Shown in pieces: positions 35,617 through 43,709 of a DNA stretch of 64,000 nt (positions within the stretch are counted from its first letter, which is position 1; the number at the start of each line of letters is the position of its first letter). The position numbers and the translations under genes were made by a program. The DNA comes from CAZVNZ01 sp964628515 (lineage in GTDB: Bacteria; Bacillota; Clostridia; Christensenellales; Christensenellaceae): NCBI GenBank assembly GCA_964628515.1, contig CAZVNZ010000003.1, forward strand, positions 73,626 through 137,625, given 5' to 3'. Under the pieces are notes generated by a model that searched no databases, was not told the DNA's origin, and saw nothing but the letters and a program-made list of their open reading frames with translations.

Positions 35617-37923
35617 TTAAAGCAATCCGGCTTTTGTAAATTCTTCAAGCAATACTTGTGGCGTTAAGGGGATTTTGTTTATCGCCACCCCTGTTGCGTT
35701 AAACAATGCATTTCTAACGGCAGGCGCAGGGGGCAAGGCAGGTGGCTCGCCTAAAGATTTATTGCCAAAAGGCCCCGTAGGGTCGTCTAACTCTACAAAA
35801 TCCGCATGTAAATCGGGGGTATCGAGAGTTGTCATCAGTTTATAATCAAGTAGGTTGTTGTTTAGGGGCTTTCCTGTTTTTGTATCAAAAAGCATTTGCT
35901 CGGAAAGCACATACCCAAGCCCCATGGAAATACCGCCGTGTACCTGCATTTGCGCAAGCTGTGGGTTTATTAAACGTCCGCAATCGTGTACATTTATAAT
36001 TTGCATAACCTCAATTTTACAAAGGGGAATATCCACCTCCACTTCCGCAAAACAAACCCCCATAGAAAAGGTGTTGGTTTTGCATTGGTGGGTTGCCTCC
36101 GCCGTTATGTGCTTAGAATTTTCCAGGCTGTAAAAGGCTTCCATAACCAAATCAGCAAGAGAAATTAAGGGAGTGCCCTTCTTTTGCAGAACAATTTGAC
36201 GCCCCACCAAATCAAGAGTGTTCGCCGGTTTTTTCAAGAGATACTCCGCATAATTAAGGAGTTTTTCTTTTAGGAGCAAAGCGGTTTTTTTAACTGCCAT
36301 GCCCGAAACATAGGTTTGTCTGGAGGCATAAGCACCCGGGTCGAAGGGGGAGGTATCCGTGTCTTGCATAGACACTATATGTATATCCTCTAAAGGTAAA
36401 TCTAAAATTTCCGCCGCCATCTGACAAAATACCGTGTCCGCACCCTGTCCTATTTCGGTAGCGCCCATCATCAACTGCAAGGTACCGTCTTGGTTTAACA
36501 CCATTCTGCAAGAAGAAGTCTCGAGAGAAATTGGGTATACCCCTGTTTTGTAGGAAAAAATCGCCATTCCTACACCCTTTCGTATATTTCCTGTTTGGTT
36601 TTTATATTCCTTTTGCTTTTTGTCCCAGTCTATAAACTTCTTGCCTTTTAAAATACATTGCTCAAGACCGTTGGTATACGATGTTATATTTGTATAAGGG
36701 TCTATAAAACCCTCTTTCATCATATTTTTACTGCGAAGTTCGGCAGGGTCTATGTTAAGTGCCGCCGCAATTTCGTCCACTTGCGCCTCCATTGCAAACA
36801 CAATTTGAGGTATGCCGTAGCCACGCATTGCACCCCCTGTGGGCAGGGTGGTAAATATGGTGGATACCGTGGATTTTGTGGCTTGCTCATCCTGATATAG
36901 CTGTCTGAATGCGTTAGACGCATTTGCAATAATTCCATGACCATGAGAGGCATACCCACCTTGGTTGGAATACCCCTCTAATTTACGGGCTACAAACCGC
37001 CCGTCCTTGCGTACATAGGTGGTAATATGCAATTCCATAGGATGTCTTACCCGTGTGCTAACAAAGGTTTCTTCTCTCGATGTATCTATTTTTACGTATC
37101 TGCCACCTAAATTTTGCGTTAAAAAAGCGGCTAAAGGCTCGTACAACACCTCTTGTTTGTTGCCAAAGCCACCACCGATATATGGCTTAATAATCCGCAC
37201 TTTGCCCCAAGAAATCCCAAGTGCCTGCCCCACAACCCTGCGTACAATATGGGGTATTTGGGTGGAGGACACCACTACAATTCTGTTTCGTTCCATATAT
37301 GCGAATGTAATGGGGTTTTCTAAATGGCAATGTTGCACCATCGGAGTTGAATATTCTCCGTAAAATTTAATTAAACCTTCCTCTTTGATTGCTTCTTCGT
37401 AATTTCCGATTTCGTAAGATGTGGAGTTTAAAATATTATTTGGATAATCTTTATGAAGTGGAGTAGCACCCTTTGCTGTTGCCTCTTTCATGGTGAGCAA
37501 AGGGGGATATTCCTCGTAGGTTACTTGTATCAGTTTTAGTGCTCGGCAGGCGGCAATTTCGTTTTCCGCCACCACCACCGCAATATCGTCTCCGTAAAAA
37601 CGTACACGGCTGTCAAGGAGTTTTCTGTCCGCAATATCTTGATGAGAGATGTCTGTGGACCACGGATGCCCTGCGGTGGGAAACACAATGTCGGGGACAT
37701 CGAAGCAGGTTATTATTTTAACTACCCCCTCTACATTAAGAGCGTATTTAAGATTAAATCTTTTAACCACACCGTTTGCTATGGTGCTGTGCAACACCTT
37801 TGCAACCAGCATATTTTGCTTAAAAAAATCCCCTGTGTATTTTGCTTGTCCCGTTACTTTTTCTAAAGCATCTATTCTCGGTACACTTTTACCTATACTC
37901 TTATAAACGGTATCTTCCGCCAT
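35617..37923 (-). CDS. xdhA: Xanthine dehydrogenase molybdenum subunit
   Basis: This 768-residue protein is the large subunit of a Mo hydroxylase. It shows GGGFGNKQE, GGAMRGYGIPQ, MGATEIGQGADT and a C-terminal NKSLGEPPALP with the catalytic Glu. AGAGGT lies before the ATG at 37923. With the two genes downstream it forms a conventional three-subunit hydroxylase, in addition to the fused selenium-type enzyme at 26556. Xanthine or hypoxanthine is likely, but nicotinate or other heterocycles cannot be excluded. Confidence 0.9.
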   Translation of the reverse strand: MAEDTVYKSIGKSVPRIDALEKVTGQAKYTGDFFKQNMLVAKVLHSTIANGVVKRFNLKYALNVEGVVKIITCFDVPDIVFPTAGHPWSTDISHQDIADRKLLDSRVRFYGDDIAVVVAENEIAACRALKLIQVTYEEYPPLLTMKEATAKGATPLHKDYPNNILNSTSYEIGNYEEAIKEEGLIKFYGEYSTPMVQHCHLENPITFAYMERNRIVVVSSTQIPHIVRRVVGQALGISWGKVRIIKPYIGGGFGNKQEVLYEPLAAFLTQNLGGRYVKIDTSREETFVSTRVRHPMELHITTYVRKDGRFVARKLEGYSNQGGYASHGHGIIANASNAFRQLYQDEQATKSTVSTIFTTLPTGGAMRGYGIPQIVFAMEAQVDEIAAALNIDPAELRSKNMMKEGFIDPYTNITSYTNGLEQCILKGKKFIDWDKKQKEYKNQTGNIRKGVGMAIFSYKTGVYPISLETSSCRMVLNQDGTLQLMMGATEIGQGADTVFCQMAAEILDLPLEDIHIVSMQDTDTSPFDPGAYASRQTYVSGMAVKKTALLLKEKLLNYAEYLLKKPANTLDLVGRQIVLQKKGTPLISLADLVMEAFYSLENSKHITAEATHQCKTNTFSMGVCFAEVEVDIPLCKIEVMQIINVHDCGRLINPQLAQMQVHGGISMGLGYVLSEQMLFDTKTGKPLNNNLLDYKLMTTLDTPDLHADFVELDDPTGPFGNKSLGEPPALPPAPAVRNALFNATGVAINKIPLTPQVLLEEFTKAGLL

Positions 37924-38029
37924 TATGCTTACCTCTTTAATATATAATTATATTTTGAATACTTTTATTATGCAATTAAATTATAGCAATTTATTTTTAA
38001 TTATACAATATAAAGATTGTATAAAAATA

Positions 38030-38058
38030 TTGAACCAAACCTCAAAATGTGTTATATT
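38030..38058 (+). promoter_or_regulatory. Promoter of the methyltransferase gene
   Basis: TTGAAC (38030-38035) and TATATT (38053-38058) are 17 bases apart in the divergent space between xdhA and the methyltransferase gene. Confidence 0.65.
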
Positions 38059-38115
38059 ATGGTACAATGCACAACAATATGTTGCGTAAATTTATAAAAA
38101 CAAGGCGATGTGAAT

Positions 38116-38850
38116 ATGAAAGAAAATAAATACGATGATAATACTTTTTTTGAAAAATACAGCATGATGGACAGGTCTAAAAAAGGGCTGGACGGTGCAG
38201 GAGAATGGCACGAGCTTAAAAAATTGTTGCCCTCATTTAAAGGAAAGCGGGTGCTTGACTTAGGTTGCGGTTTTGGTTGGCATTGCGTGTACGCAACACA
38301 AAATGGTGCAACAAAGGCGGTTGGCTTGGATATTTCGGAAAAAATGCTTGCAGAAGCACGGAAAAAAACCACTAACCCCAATATAGAATACATATGTGCG
38401 CCTATTGAGGATTGCAATTTTGAAAAGGATAGTTTCGATGTTGTACTAAGCTCCCTTGCCTTTCATTATATACCCTCTTTTGAGCTTATATGCACCAAAG
38501 TAAAGGAGTGCCTTGTAAAAGGAGGAGACTTTATATTTTCCGCAGAGCACCCTATTTTTACAGCCTACGGCAACCAAGACTGGTGGTATAAGGAAAACGG
38601 AGAAATAGACCATTGGCCCGTAGACAGATATTTTGACGAAAGTAGCAGACAGGCTACTTTTTTGGGGGAGAAAGTTATAAAGTATCATAAAACCTTAACA
38701 ACCTATATAAATACCTTGCTAACGGAGGGATTCACTCTAACACATATGGTAGAGCCAAAACCAAGCGAGGAAATGCTAAAAACCGTAGAGGGAATGGAAA
38801 ACGAGTTAAGACGCCCTATGATGCTTTTAATATCCGCTAAAAAGAACTGA
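38116..38850 (+). CDS. Class I SAM-dependent methyltransferase
   Basis: This 244-residue protein has motif I VLDLGCGFGWHC, the acidic end of strand 2 in AVGLDISEKM, and motif IV in DVVLSSLAFHYI. It resembles small-molecule (UbiE/BioC-like) methyltransferases; the substrate is unknown. The ATG at 38116 has AAGGCG upstream, and a GTG six bases earlier is an alternative. It stands alone between two purine gene groups, and a link to purine metabolism is not shown by its sequence. Confidence 0.8.
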   Translation: MKENKYDDNTFFEKYSMMDRSKKGLDGAGEWHELKKLLPSFKGKRVLDLGCGFGWHCVYATQNGATKAVGLDISEKMLAEARKKTTNPNIEYICAPIEDCNFEKDSFDVVLSSLAFHYIPSFELICTKVKECLVKGGDFIFSAEHPIFTAYGNQDWWYKENGEIDHWPVDRYFDESSRQATFLGEKVIKYHKTLTTYINTLLTEGFTLTHMVEPKPSEEMLKTVEGMENELRRPMMLLISAKKN

Positions 38851-38883
38851 TTCAGTATCGTTTAAATTAAGTAAAAGTTGCAA

Positions 38884-38941
38884 ATACCCCCATTTAATGC
38901 TAAACTAAAGGTACATAAAATTGCGCATTATATGGGGGTAT
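38884..38941 (+). promoter_or_regulatory. Long hairpin in the hydantoinase leader
   Basis: ATACCCCCAT (38884-38893) pairs fully with ATGGGGGTAT (38932-38941). Inside, after a T/T mismatch, TAATGC (38895-38900) pairs with GCATTA (38925-38930). The 24-base loop and lack of a T-run argue against a simple terminator. Confidence 0.55.
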
Positions 38942-38969
38942 CTTAATTAGAAAGTATTAAGGAAAGCCC

Positions 38970-39041
38970 ATGCCGAGCGGGCAAAAAACGCAAGTATTTC
39001 AAAGGAGGTTAGTGCGGACATTGCGTGCGCCCCACACTATG
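38970..39041 (+). ncRNA. SD-containing pseudoknot leader element, copy A (hydantoinase)
   Basis: The element begins ATGCCGAGCGGGC (small GCC/GGC hairpin), then ACGCAA (38988-38993), AAAGGAGG (39001-39008), TAGTG (39010-39014), TTGCGT (39021-39026) and CACTA (39035-39039), which runs into the ATG. ACGCAA pairs TTGCGT and TAGTG pairs CACTA. The two helices interleave. The SD is 30 bases from the ATG unless folded. The copy is in frame with the gene, but the variable middle suggests RNA and not protein conservation. Confidence 0.6.
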
Positions 39042-40409
39042 TTAATTAAAAACGGCAGTATAGTTACATCTACAAAAATATTTAAAAGCGATATTTTAAT
39101 AAAAAACGGCATTATAGCTAAAATAGGGGATAATTTGCAAGGGGTAAACGAGGAAGTTTTAGACGCAGCAAATATGCTTATCTTTCCCGGTTTTATAGAT
39201 TCTCATACTCATTTGGATATGGATACCCCAACCGCACATACGGCAGACACCTTTAAAACAGGTACAAAAGCCGCCATAGAGGGTGGCACTACCACTATAA
39301 TTGATTTTGCAACTCAAAATAAAGGGGAAACCTTAATGCATGCGGTGGAAAATTGGCATAAATTAGCGGATAATCAATGCTATTGCGATTACGCATTTCA
39401 TATGGCAATTACAGACTGGAATACAAAAGCAAAGGAGCAAATACCATTGCTAACAAAAGAGGGTATAACCTCCTACAAAATATATTTTGCCTACGATGCC
39501 CTAAGAGTTTCGGACAAAGACGCCTACGAAATTTTAACGGAGGTTAAAAAACAAGGGGGAATTACAGGGGCACATTGCGAAAACGGAGACCTTGTAAATG
39601 CACTAACAGAAAAACAAAGGCAGTTAGGCAATTTAGGCACAAATGCTCACCCAAAATCAAGACCGGACATTGTAGAGGCAGAGGCGGTAAACCGCTTTTT
39701 AACCATTGCAAGTTTAACAGAAGCAGAGGTAAATGTAGTGCATTTAAGCAGTAAAACCGCATTAGAAGTAGTGCTTAATGCAAGAAACAAGGGCGTAAAA
39801 GCGTACATAGAGACCTGCCCCCAATACCTGCTACTTACAGAAGAAAATTACAGCAAAGAAAACTTTGAGGGGGCAAAGTACGTAATGTCTCCGCCATTAC
39901 GGAAAAAAGAGGATACCCAAGCCTTATGGGAGGCAACAATAAATAAAGAGACGGACACCATAGCAACAGACCATTGCTCCTATTTACTTAAGGATAAAGC
40001 CTTAGGCAAAAGCGATTTTTCCAAAATACCCAACGGCGCACCGGGTGTGGATGCAAGACCACAGCTAATATACACTTACGGTGTTAAAAAAGGGAAAATT
40101 ACAGAATCGGATATGTGCAGACTCCTTTGCGAAAACCCTGCAAAACTGTTTGGACTGTACTCAAAAAAAGGTGTAATAAAAGAGGGCAGTATAGCGGATA
40201 TTGTGGTGTGGAATCCAAGCTGCGAGGGAGTAATTACGGATAAAAACCAAAAAACCGCCTGCGACTACACCCCCTATAATAACTTTAAAGTAAGGGGACA
40301 GGCAAAATATGTATTTCTGCTAGGCAACCTTGTTGCAACAGAGGGGCAAGCTACGGATAAAAAAATGGGCAGATACGTAAAAAGGGACGCCTGTACCTTT
40401 TTAAGATAG
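39039..40409 (+). CDS. hyuA: Hydantoinase/dihydropyrimidinase family amidohydrolase
   Basis: The protein has 456 residues from MLIKNGSIV, the normal family start. Metal-site HxH is in GFIDSHTHLDMD, the carbamylated Lys in GITSYKIYFAYDA, and later ligands in GAHCEN and ATDHCSY. It opens cyclic amide rings (hydantoins, dihydropyrimidines) and in this cluster is expected to open a purine-derived ring. The frame runs back to 38970 through the leader element, but that extension is the repeated RNA element. The stop is amber, with a TGA four codons on. The ATG of mocA follows eight bases after. Confidence 0.9.
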   Translation: MLIKNGSIVTSTKIFKSDILIKNGIIAKIGDNLQGVNEEVLDAANMLIFPGFIDSHTHLDMDTPTAHTADTFKTGTKAAIEGGTTTIIDFATQNKGETLMHAVENWHKLADNQCYCDYAFHMAITDWNTKAKEQIPLLTKEGITSYKIYFAYDALRVSDKDAYEILTEVKKQGGITGAHCENGDLVNALTEKQRQLGNLGTNAHPKSRPDIVEAEAVNRFLTIASLTEAEVNVVHLSSKTALEVVLNARNKGVKAYIETCPQYLLLTEENYSKENFEGAKYVMSPPLRKKEDTQALWEATINKETDTIATDHCSYLLKDKALGKSDFSKIPNGAPGVDARPQLIYTYGVKKGKITESDMCRLLCENPAKLFGLYSKKGVIKEGSIADIVVWNPSCEGVITDKNQKTACDYTPYNNFKVRGQAKYVFLLGNLVATEGQATDKKMGRYVKRDACTFLR

Positions 40410-40417
40410 GCAAATAT

Positions 40418-41491
40418 ATGATTAAAATGGGCTGTGTACTCTTAGCCTCGGGAAACTCAAGCAGGTTTGGAGAAAATAAACTATTAATGAAATTTGCGGG
40501 CAAAAAGCTAATAGAAAGGACTTTTGAAGCCACCCCACCCACTTTGTTTGCAAAAACGGTGGTAGTTACGGCATACAGCGAAGTGGAAAAGCTTGCAAAA
40601 GCCTATGGTTATGAGGTTGCAATAAATCACCATATAGAGCAGGAAATTAAGCATACCATTAAAATTGGGCTAAAATATATGCAGGATATGGATGCCTGTA
40701 TGTTTTGTGTTTGCGACCAACCCTACATTTGTAAAAACTCCGTAAAGCAAATGGCGGAGGGGTACAAAGAGGGTATTTATGCCATTTATTATGGTGATAA
40801 ACAGGGAAACCCGGTAATTTTCCCCCAAAATTTGTTCGGGGAGTTAAGACGGTTGCAAAAAGGGCAGAGCGGACGAGATATTATGGCTAAACATAGGGAA
40901 GTTGTAGCGTTTTTTAAGGCAGAAAGCCCTATGGAGCTTAAAGATATAGACACAAAAAAAGATTTGCAAGCACTACATAAAAACCTTTTTATAACAGGAA
41001 AAAAAGGCTGTGGCAAGTCCTCGGTATTAAATGAGGCGCTTCGCATGTGGGGGGCGGATTTTGCAGGATACACCACTCACCCTTACCATATTAATGGGGG
41101 GTGCGCAGGGCATTATATTCACAATATTTTAAGTGATGGTGATTTAGATATACCCATTAGCATACGCATATCAAAAAACAGTTGTGTGCCTGTGGTGCAA
41201 GGGTTTGAGTTAGTGGGCGTAACCGCATTGGAAGGCGCAATGGACACCAATCGCAGAGTAATTGTAATGGACGAAATAGGTGTTTTGGAGGACTGTTCCA
41301 TAAAATTTTGCCAAAGAGTAATTAATTGCCTAAACAGCAAAAAAAGGGTGATAGGCTGTATAAAAAGTGCTAAGGGCAAACTAATAGACCAAATAAAGGG
41401 TAGAGTTGATACCAAAATTATAGAATTAACAAAGGAAAACAAAGAAGAAGTGCTACAAACGGCGGTTGATTTTTTAAGGATATTAGATTAA
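40418..41491 (+). CDS. MocA-like molybdopterin nucleotidyltransferase fused to THEP1-like NTPase
   Basis: This 357-residue protein has two domains. Residues 1-185 match the MocA/YgfJ nucleotidyltransferase: LLASGNSSRFGENKLL, CVCDQPYI and GNPVIFP. The family adds CMP to molybdopterin for xanthine-dehydrogenase-type enzymes. Residues about 190-355 match THEP1-type nucleoside triphosphatases: P-loop GKKGCGKSS and Walker B IVMDEIGVLE. Fusion of the two is unusual and suggests NTP handling tied to cofactor maturation. It lies between two ring-opening or deaminating genes of the purine island. Confidence 0.85.
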   Translation: MIKMGCVLLASGNSSRFGENKLLMKFAGKKLIERTFEATPPTLFAKTVVVTAYSEVEKLAKAYGYEVAINHHIEQEIKHTIKIGLKYMQDMDACMFCVCDQPYICKNSVKQMAEGYKEGIYAIYYGDKQGNPVIFPQNLFGELRRLQKGQSGRDIMAKHREVVAFFKAESPMELKDIDTKKDLQALHKNLFITGKKGCGKSSVLNEALRMWGADFAGYTTHPYHINGGCAGHYIHNILSDGDLDIPISIRISKNSCVPVVQGFELVGVTALEGAMDTNRRVIVMDEIGVLEDCSIKFCQRVINCLNSKKRVIGCIKSAKGKLIDQIKGRVDTKIIELTKENKEEVLQTAVDFLRILD

Positions 41492-41501
41492 AAAGAAAAC
41501 T

Positions 41502-41576
41502 ATGCCGAACGGGCAAAAAACGCAAGTATATTAAAGGAGGTTGTGCGGACGTTGCGTGTGCCGCACGGCACAAATG
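41502..41576 (+). ncRNA. SD-containing pseudoknot leader element, copy B (guanine deaminase)
   Basis: ACGCAA (41520-41525) pairs TTGCGT (41552-41557), and TTGTGC (41541-41546) pairs GCACAA (41568-41573), which abuts the ATG at 41574. AAAGGAGG lies just before TTGTGC. A competing hairpin GTGCC-gcac-GGCAC shares the last arm. Compared with copy A, the second base of the second helix changes A to T with its partner T to A. A stop interrupts the leader frame here, unlike copies A and C. Confidence 0.6.
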
Positions 41577-42821
41577 GGCGAAAGTTATATAATTAAAGGC
41601 AATATAGTGTATGCCAAAAATAAAAACGAGCTTGCGGTACAAGATAGCATGTGCATTATAGACGGCAAAATTTCACATATGCCAAAGGATGTACACTTGC
41701 CGATTTTAGACTATAAAAACAGCCTAATTATCCCCGGCTTGTGCGATATGCATACCCATGCGCCTCAATATGCCAACAGAGGTTTGGGGCTAAATTTAGA
41801 GCTTTTACCCTGGCTAGAAAAATACACCTTTGCGGAAGAAAGCAAATTTGCAAACGAGGAATACAGCAGGGAAGTTTACACCCGTTTTGTAAACAGCCTA
41901 ATAAAAAACGGTACAACAAGGGCATGCGTGTTTGCAACGGTGCATAAAAATTCTACGCTAATACTAATGGATTTACTGGAAAAAGCAGGTTTGCAAGCGT
42001 ATGTAGGCAAGGCAAATATGGATAGAAACGCACCCGAGAGTTTAACGGAGGACACCCAAAAATCTATAGAAGAAACCATAGATTTAATAGAAATATGCAA
42101 AAATCGATATAAAAACGTAAAATATATTGTAACACCACGGTTTATCCCAAGCTGTACCCCTAAGTTGTCGGAGCAGTTAGGCAAAATTGCGCAAAACTAT
42201 AAGTTACCCATTCAATCCCATTTATGCGAAAACAAAGGGGAAATAAAATGGGTGGCAGAGCTTGAGCCAAATGCCAAAAGCTACGCAGATGCCTACAACC
42301 AATATAACCTACTTACTAAAAAAACCCTAATGGCACATTGCGTGCATTGTAGGGAGGAAGAAATTGCGCTAATGGCAAAAAATGGGACAACAATGGTGCA
42401 TTGTCCGGACTCCAACATTAATTTATCAAGCGGAATTGCAAATGTACGCAAATTTATAAATATGGGGGTGCAAACCCTTTTAGGTACAGATATTGCAGGA
42501 GGATGCAATATCTCCATGTTAGATACCATGGCTAAGGCGGTACAAATATCCAAACTAAACAGCCTAACCACTAAAGAACCCCATTTGACCTTTACAGAGG
42601 TTTTTTACATGGCAACCACGGCAGGCGCACAATTTTTTGGCACAAAGGGCGGTTTTGCGGTAGGGGAGGAATTTTTTGGGGTGGTGGTGGACGACTCTCA
42701 AATGCTAAATACAGAAAAACTAACCCTTGCAGAAAGGCTGGAGCGAGTTATGTATTTAGGAGAGGATAGGAAGATAACAGAGGTATTTGTTAGTGGCAGA
42801 AAAGCTTTTGTATCCCTATAA
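41574..42821 (+). CDS. guaD: Guanine deaminase
   Basis: The protein has 415 residues from the ATG at 41574. Family marks are PGLCDMHTHAPQYANRGLG, ELLPWLEKYTF and QSHLCENKGEI. LMAHCVHC and TDIAGGCN carry further metal ligands. It converts guanine to xanthine and ammonia. Upstream in-frame codons to 41541 lie inside the repeated leader element and read as a Cys-rich tail, so I do not count them as protein. It closes the purine island. Confidence 0.93.
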   Translation: MGESYIIKGNIVYAKNKNELAVQDSMCIIDGKISHMPKDVHLPILDYKNSLIIPGLCDMHTHAPQYANRGLGLNLELLPWLEKYTFAEESKFANEEYSREVYTRFVNSLIKNGTTRACVFATVHKNSTLILMDLLEKAGLQAYVGKANMDRNAPESLTEDTQKSIEETIDLIEICKNRYKNVKYIVTPRFIPSCTPKLSEQLGKIAQNYKLPIQSHLCENKGEIKWVAELEPNAKSYADAYNQYNLLTKKTLMAHCVHCREEEIALMAKNGTTMVHCPDSNINLSSGIANVRKFINMGVQTLLGTDIAGGCNISMLDTMAKAVQISKLNSLTTKEPHLTFTEVFYMATTAGAQFFGTKGGFAVGEEFFGVVVDDSQMLNTEKLTLAERLERVMYLGEDRKITEVFVSGRKAFVSL

Positions 42822-42863
42822 CATCATCATCACAATAAAAATATTAAGAATTAAGGCATATTA

Positions 42864-42892
42864 TTGCTATTATCCATTTTCCCATCTATAAT
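42864..42892 (+). promoter_or_regulatory. Promoter of the response regulator gene
   Basis: TTGCTA (42864-42869) and a perfect TATAAT (42887-42892) have a 17-base spacer, about 38 bases before the TTG start. Confidence 0.7.
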
Positions 42893-42930
42893 ATTAATTA
42901 AACCAACAAAAAAACTAAAGAGGGAAAATC

Positions 42931-43593
42931 TTGAAGAAAATACTTATTATAGACGACGATATTCACATCGGTAATTTTTTGGAGGAGATACTCACAAAAG
43001 AAGGCTACGGCACATTGCGTGCCTATTCGGGAACGGAGGCACTACTTGTTTTAGCTAAGGAAAATCCGGATTTGGTGCTATTGGATTTAATGCTGCCCGG
43101 CTTAAACGGAGAGGAAATACTCCCTAAAATAAAAGGCATACCCGTAATTATTATGAGCGCAAAAATAGATGTGGAAGGCAAGGTGGATTTGCTTTTAAAT
43201 GGCGCTTGCGACTATATTACAAAGCCCTTTAACACAAAAGAATTATTAGCAAGAATAGCGGTGCAATTTCGCAATTATAATAATGTAGAAACAAACGACA
43301 TTTTAATTTATGGTGATATTTCTCTAAACACCAACACCCTTATTTGCAAAATAAATACTAAAGAAATTAAACTTACAAAAACCCAGTACGCAATACTAAA
43401 ACTGCTTATGGAAAACCCAATGCAGGTTATTACAAAATCTTTAATGCTTGAGCGTATAGGAGAGGACACTTTAGACTGCACGGAAAGCTCGTTAAAAATG
43501 CACATAAGCAATCTGCGCAAAAAGCTAAAGGAAATAAGCGAAAAAGATTATATAGAAGCGGTGTGGGGAATAGGCTTTAAGCTAAAGGAGTAA
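42931..43593 (+). CDS. OmpR-family response regulator
   Basis: This 220-residue protein has a REC domain (ILIIDDD with acidic residues 8-9, acceptor Asp in LVLLDLMLP, Lys in ITKPF) and a winged-helix output domain (about 125-220, LTKTQYAILKLLMENP, SNLRKKL). Translation starts at TTG 42931 with AGAGGG seven bases upstream. It heads a group with an ABC transporter and histidine kinase, the arrangement of peptide-antibiotic resistance modules. Its likely binding sites are the phased repeats at 43625-43664. Confidence 0.9.
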   Translation: MKKILIIDDDIHIGNFLEEILTKEGYGTLRAYSGTEALLVLAKENPDLVLLDLMLPGLNGEEILPKIKGIPVIIMSAKIDVEGKVDLLLNGACDYITKPFNTKELLARIAVQFRNYNNVETNDILIYGDISLNTNTLICKINTKEIKLTKTQYAILKLLMENPMQVITKSLMLERIGEDTLDCTESSLKMHISNLRKKLKEISEKDYIEAVWGIGFKLKE

Positions 43594-43624
43594 TAATTTA
43601 GGGTGCGGTATAATAATCAAAAAT

Positions 43625-43664
43625 CTTTACTGTATCTTTACTCTTTTTTTACCGCTTTCTTTAC
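43625..43664 (+). promoter_or_regulatory. Four phased YTTTAC repeats before the ABC transporter
   Basis: CTTTAC at 43625, CTTTAC at 43636, TTTTAC at 43647 and CTTTAC at 43659 are spaced 11, 11 and 12 bases, one per helical turn. OmpR-type regulators bind such direct repeats. A possible TTTACC/TATATT promoter overlaps the downstream end. Confidence 0.5.
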
Positions 43665-43709
43665 GGTTATATATTAAAATATCTCCATTGCATAAAGGAG
43701 GTTAATTTT

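Noticed and set aside
38970..39038. N-terminal extension of hydantoinase (MPSGQKTQ...)
   Set aside because: The stretch is the repeated leader element, whose frame is broken in copy B; the family start is MLIKNGSIV at 39039.
41541..41573. Cys-rich N-terminus (CGRCVCRTAQ) of guanine deaminase
   Set aside because: It is the same leader element read in another frame.
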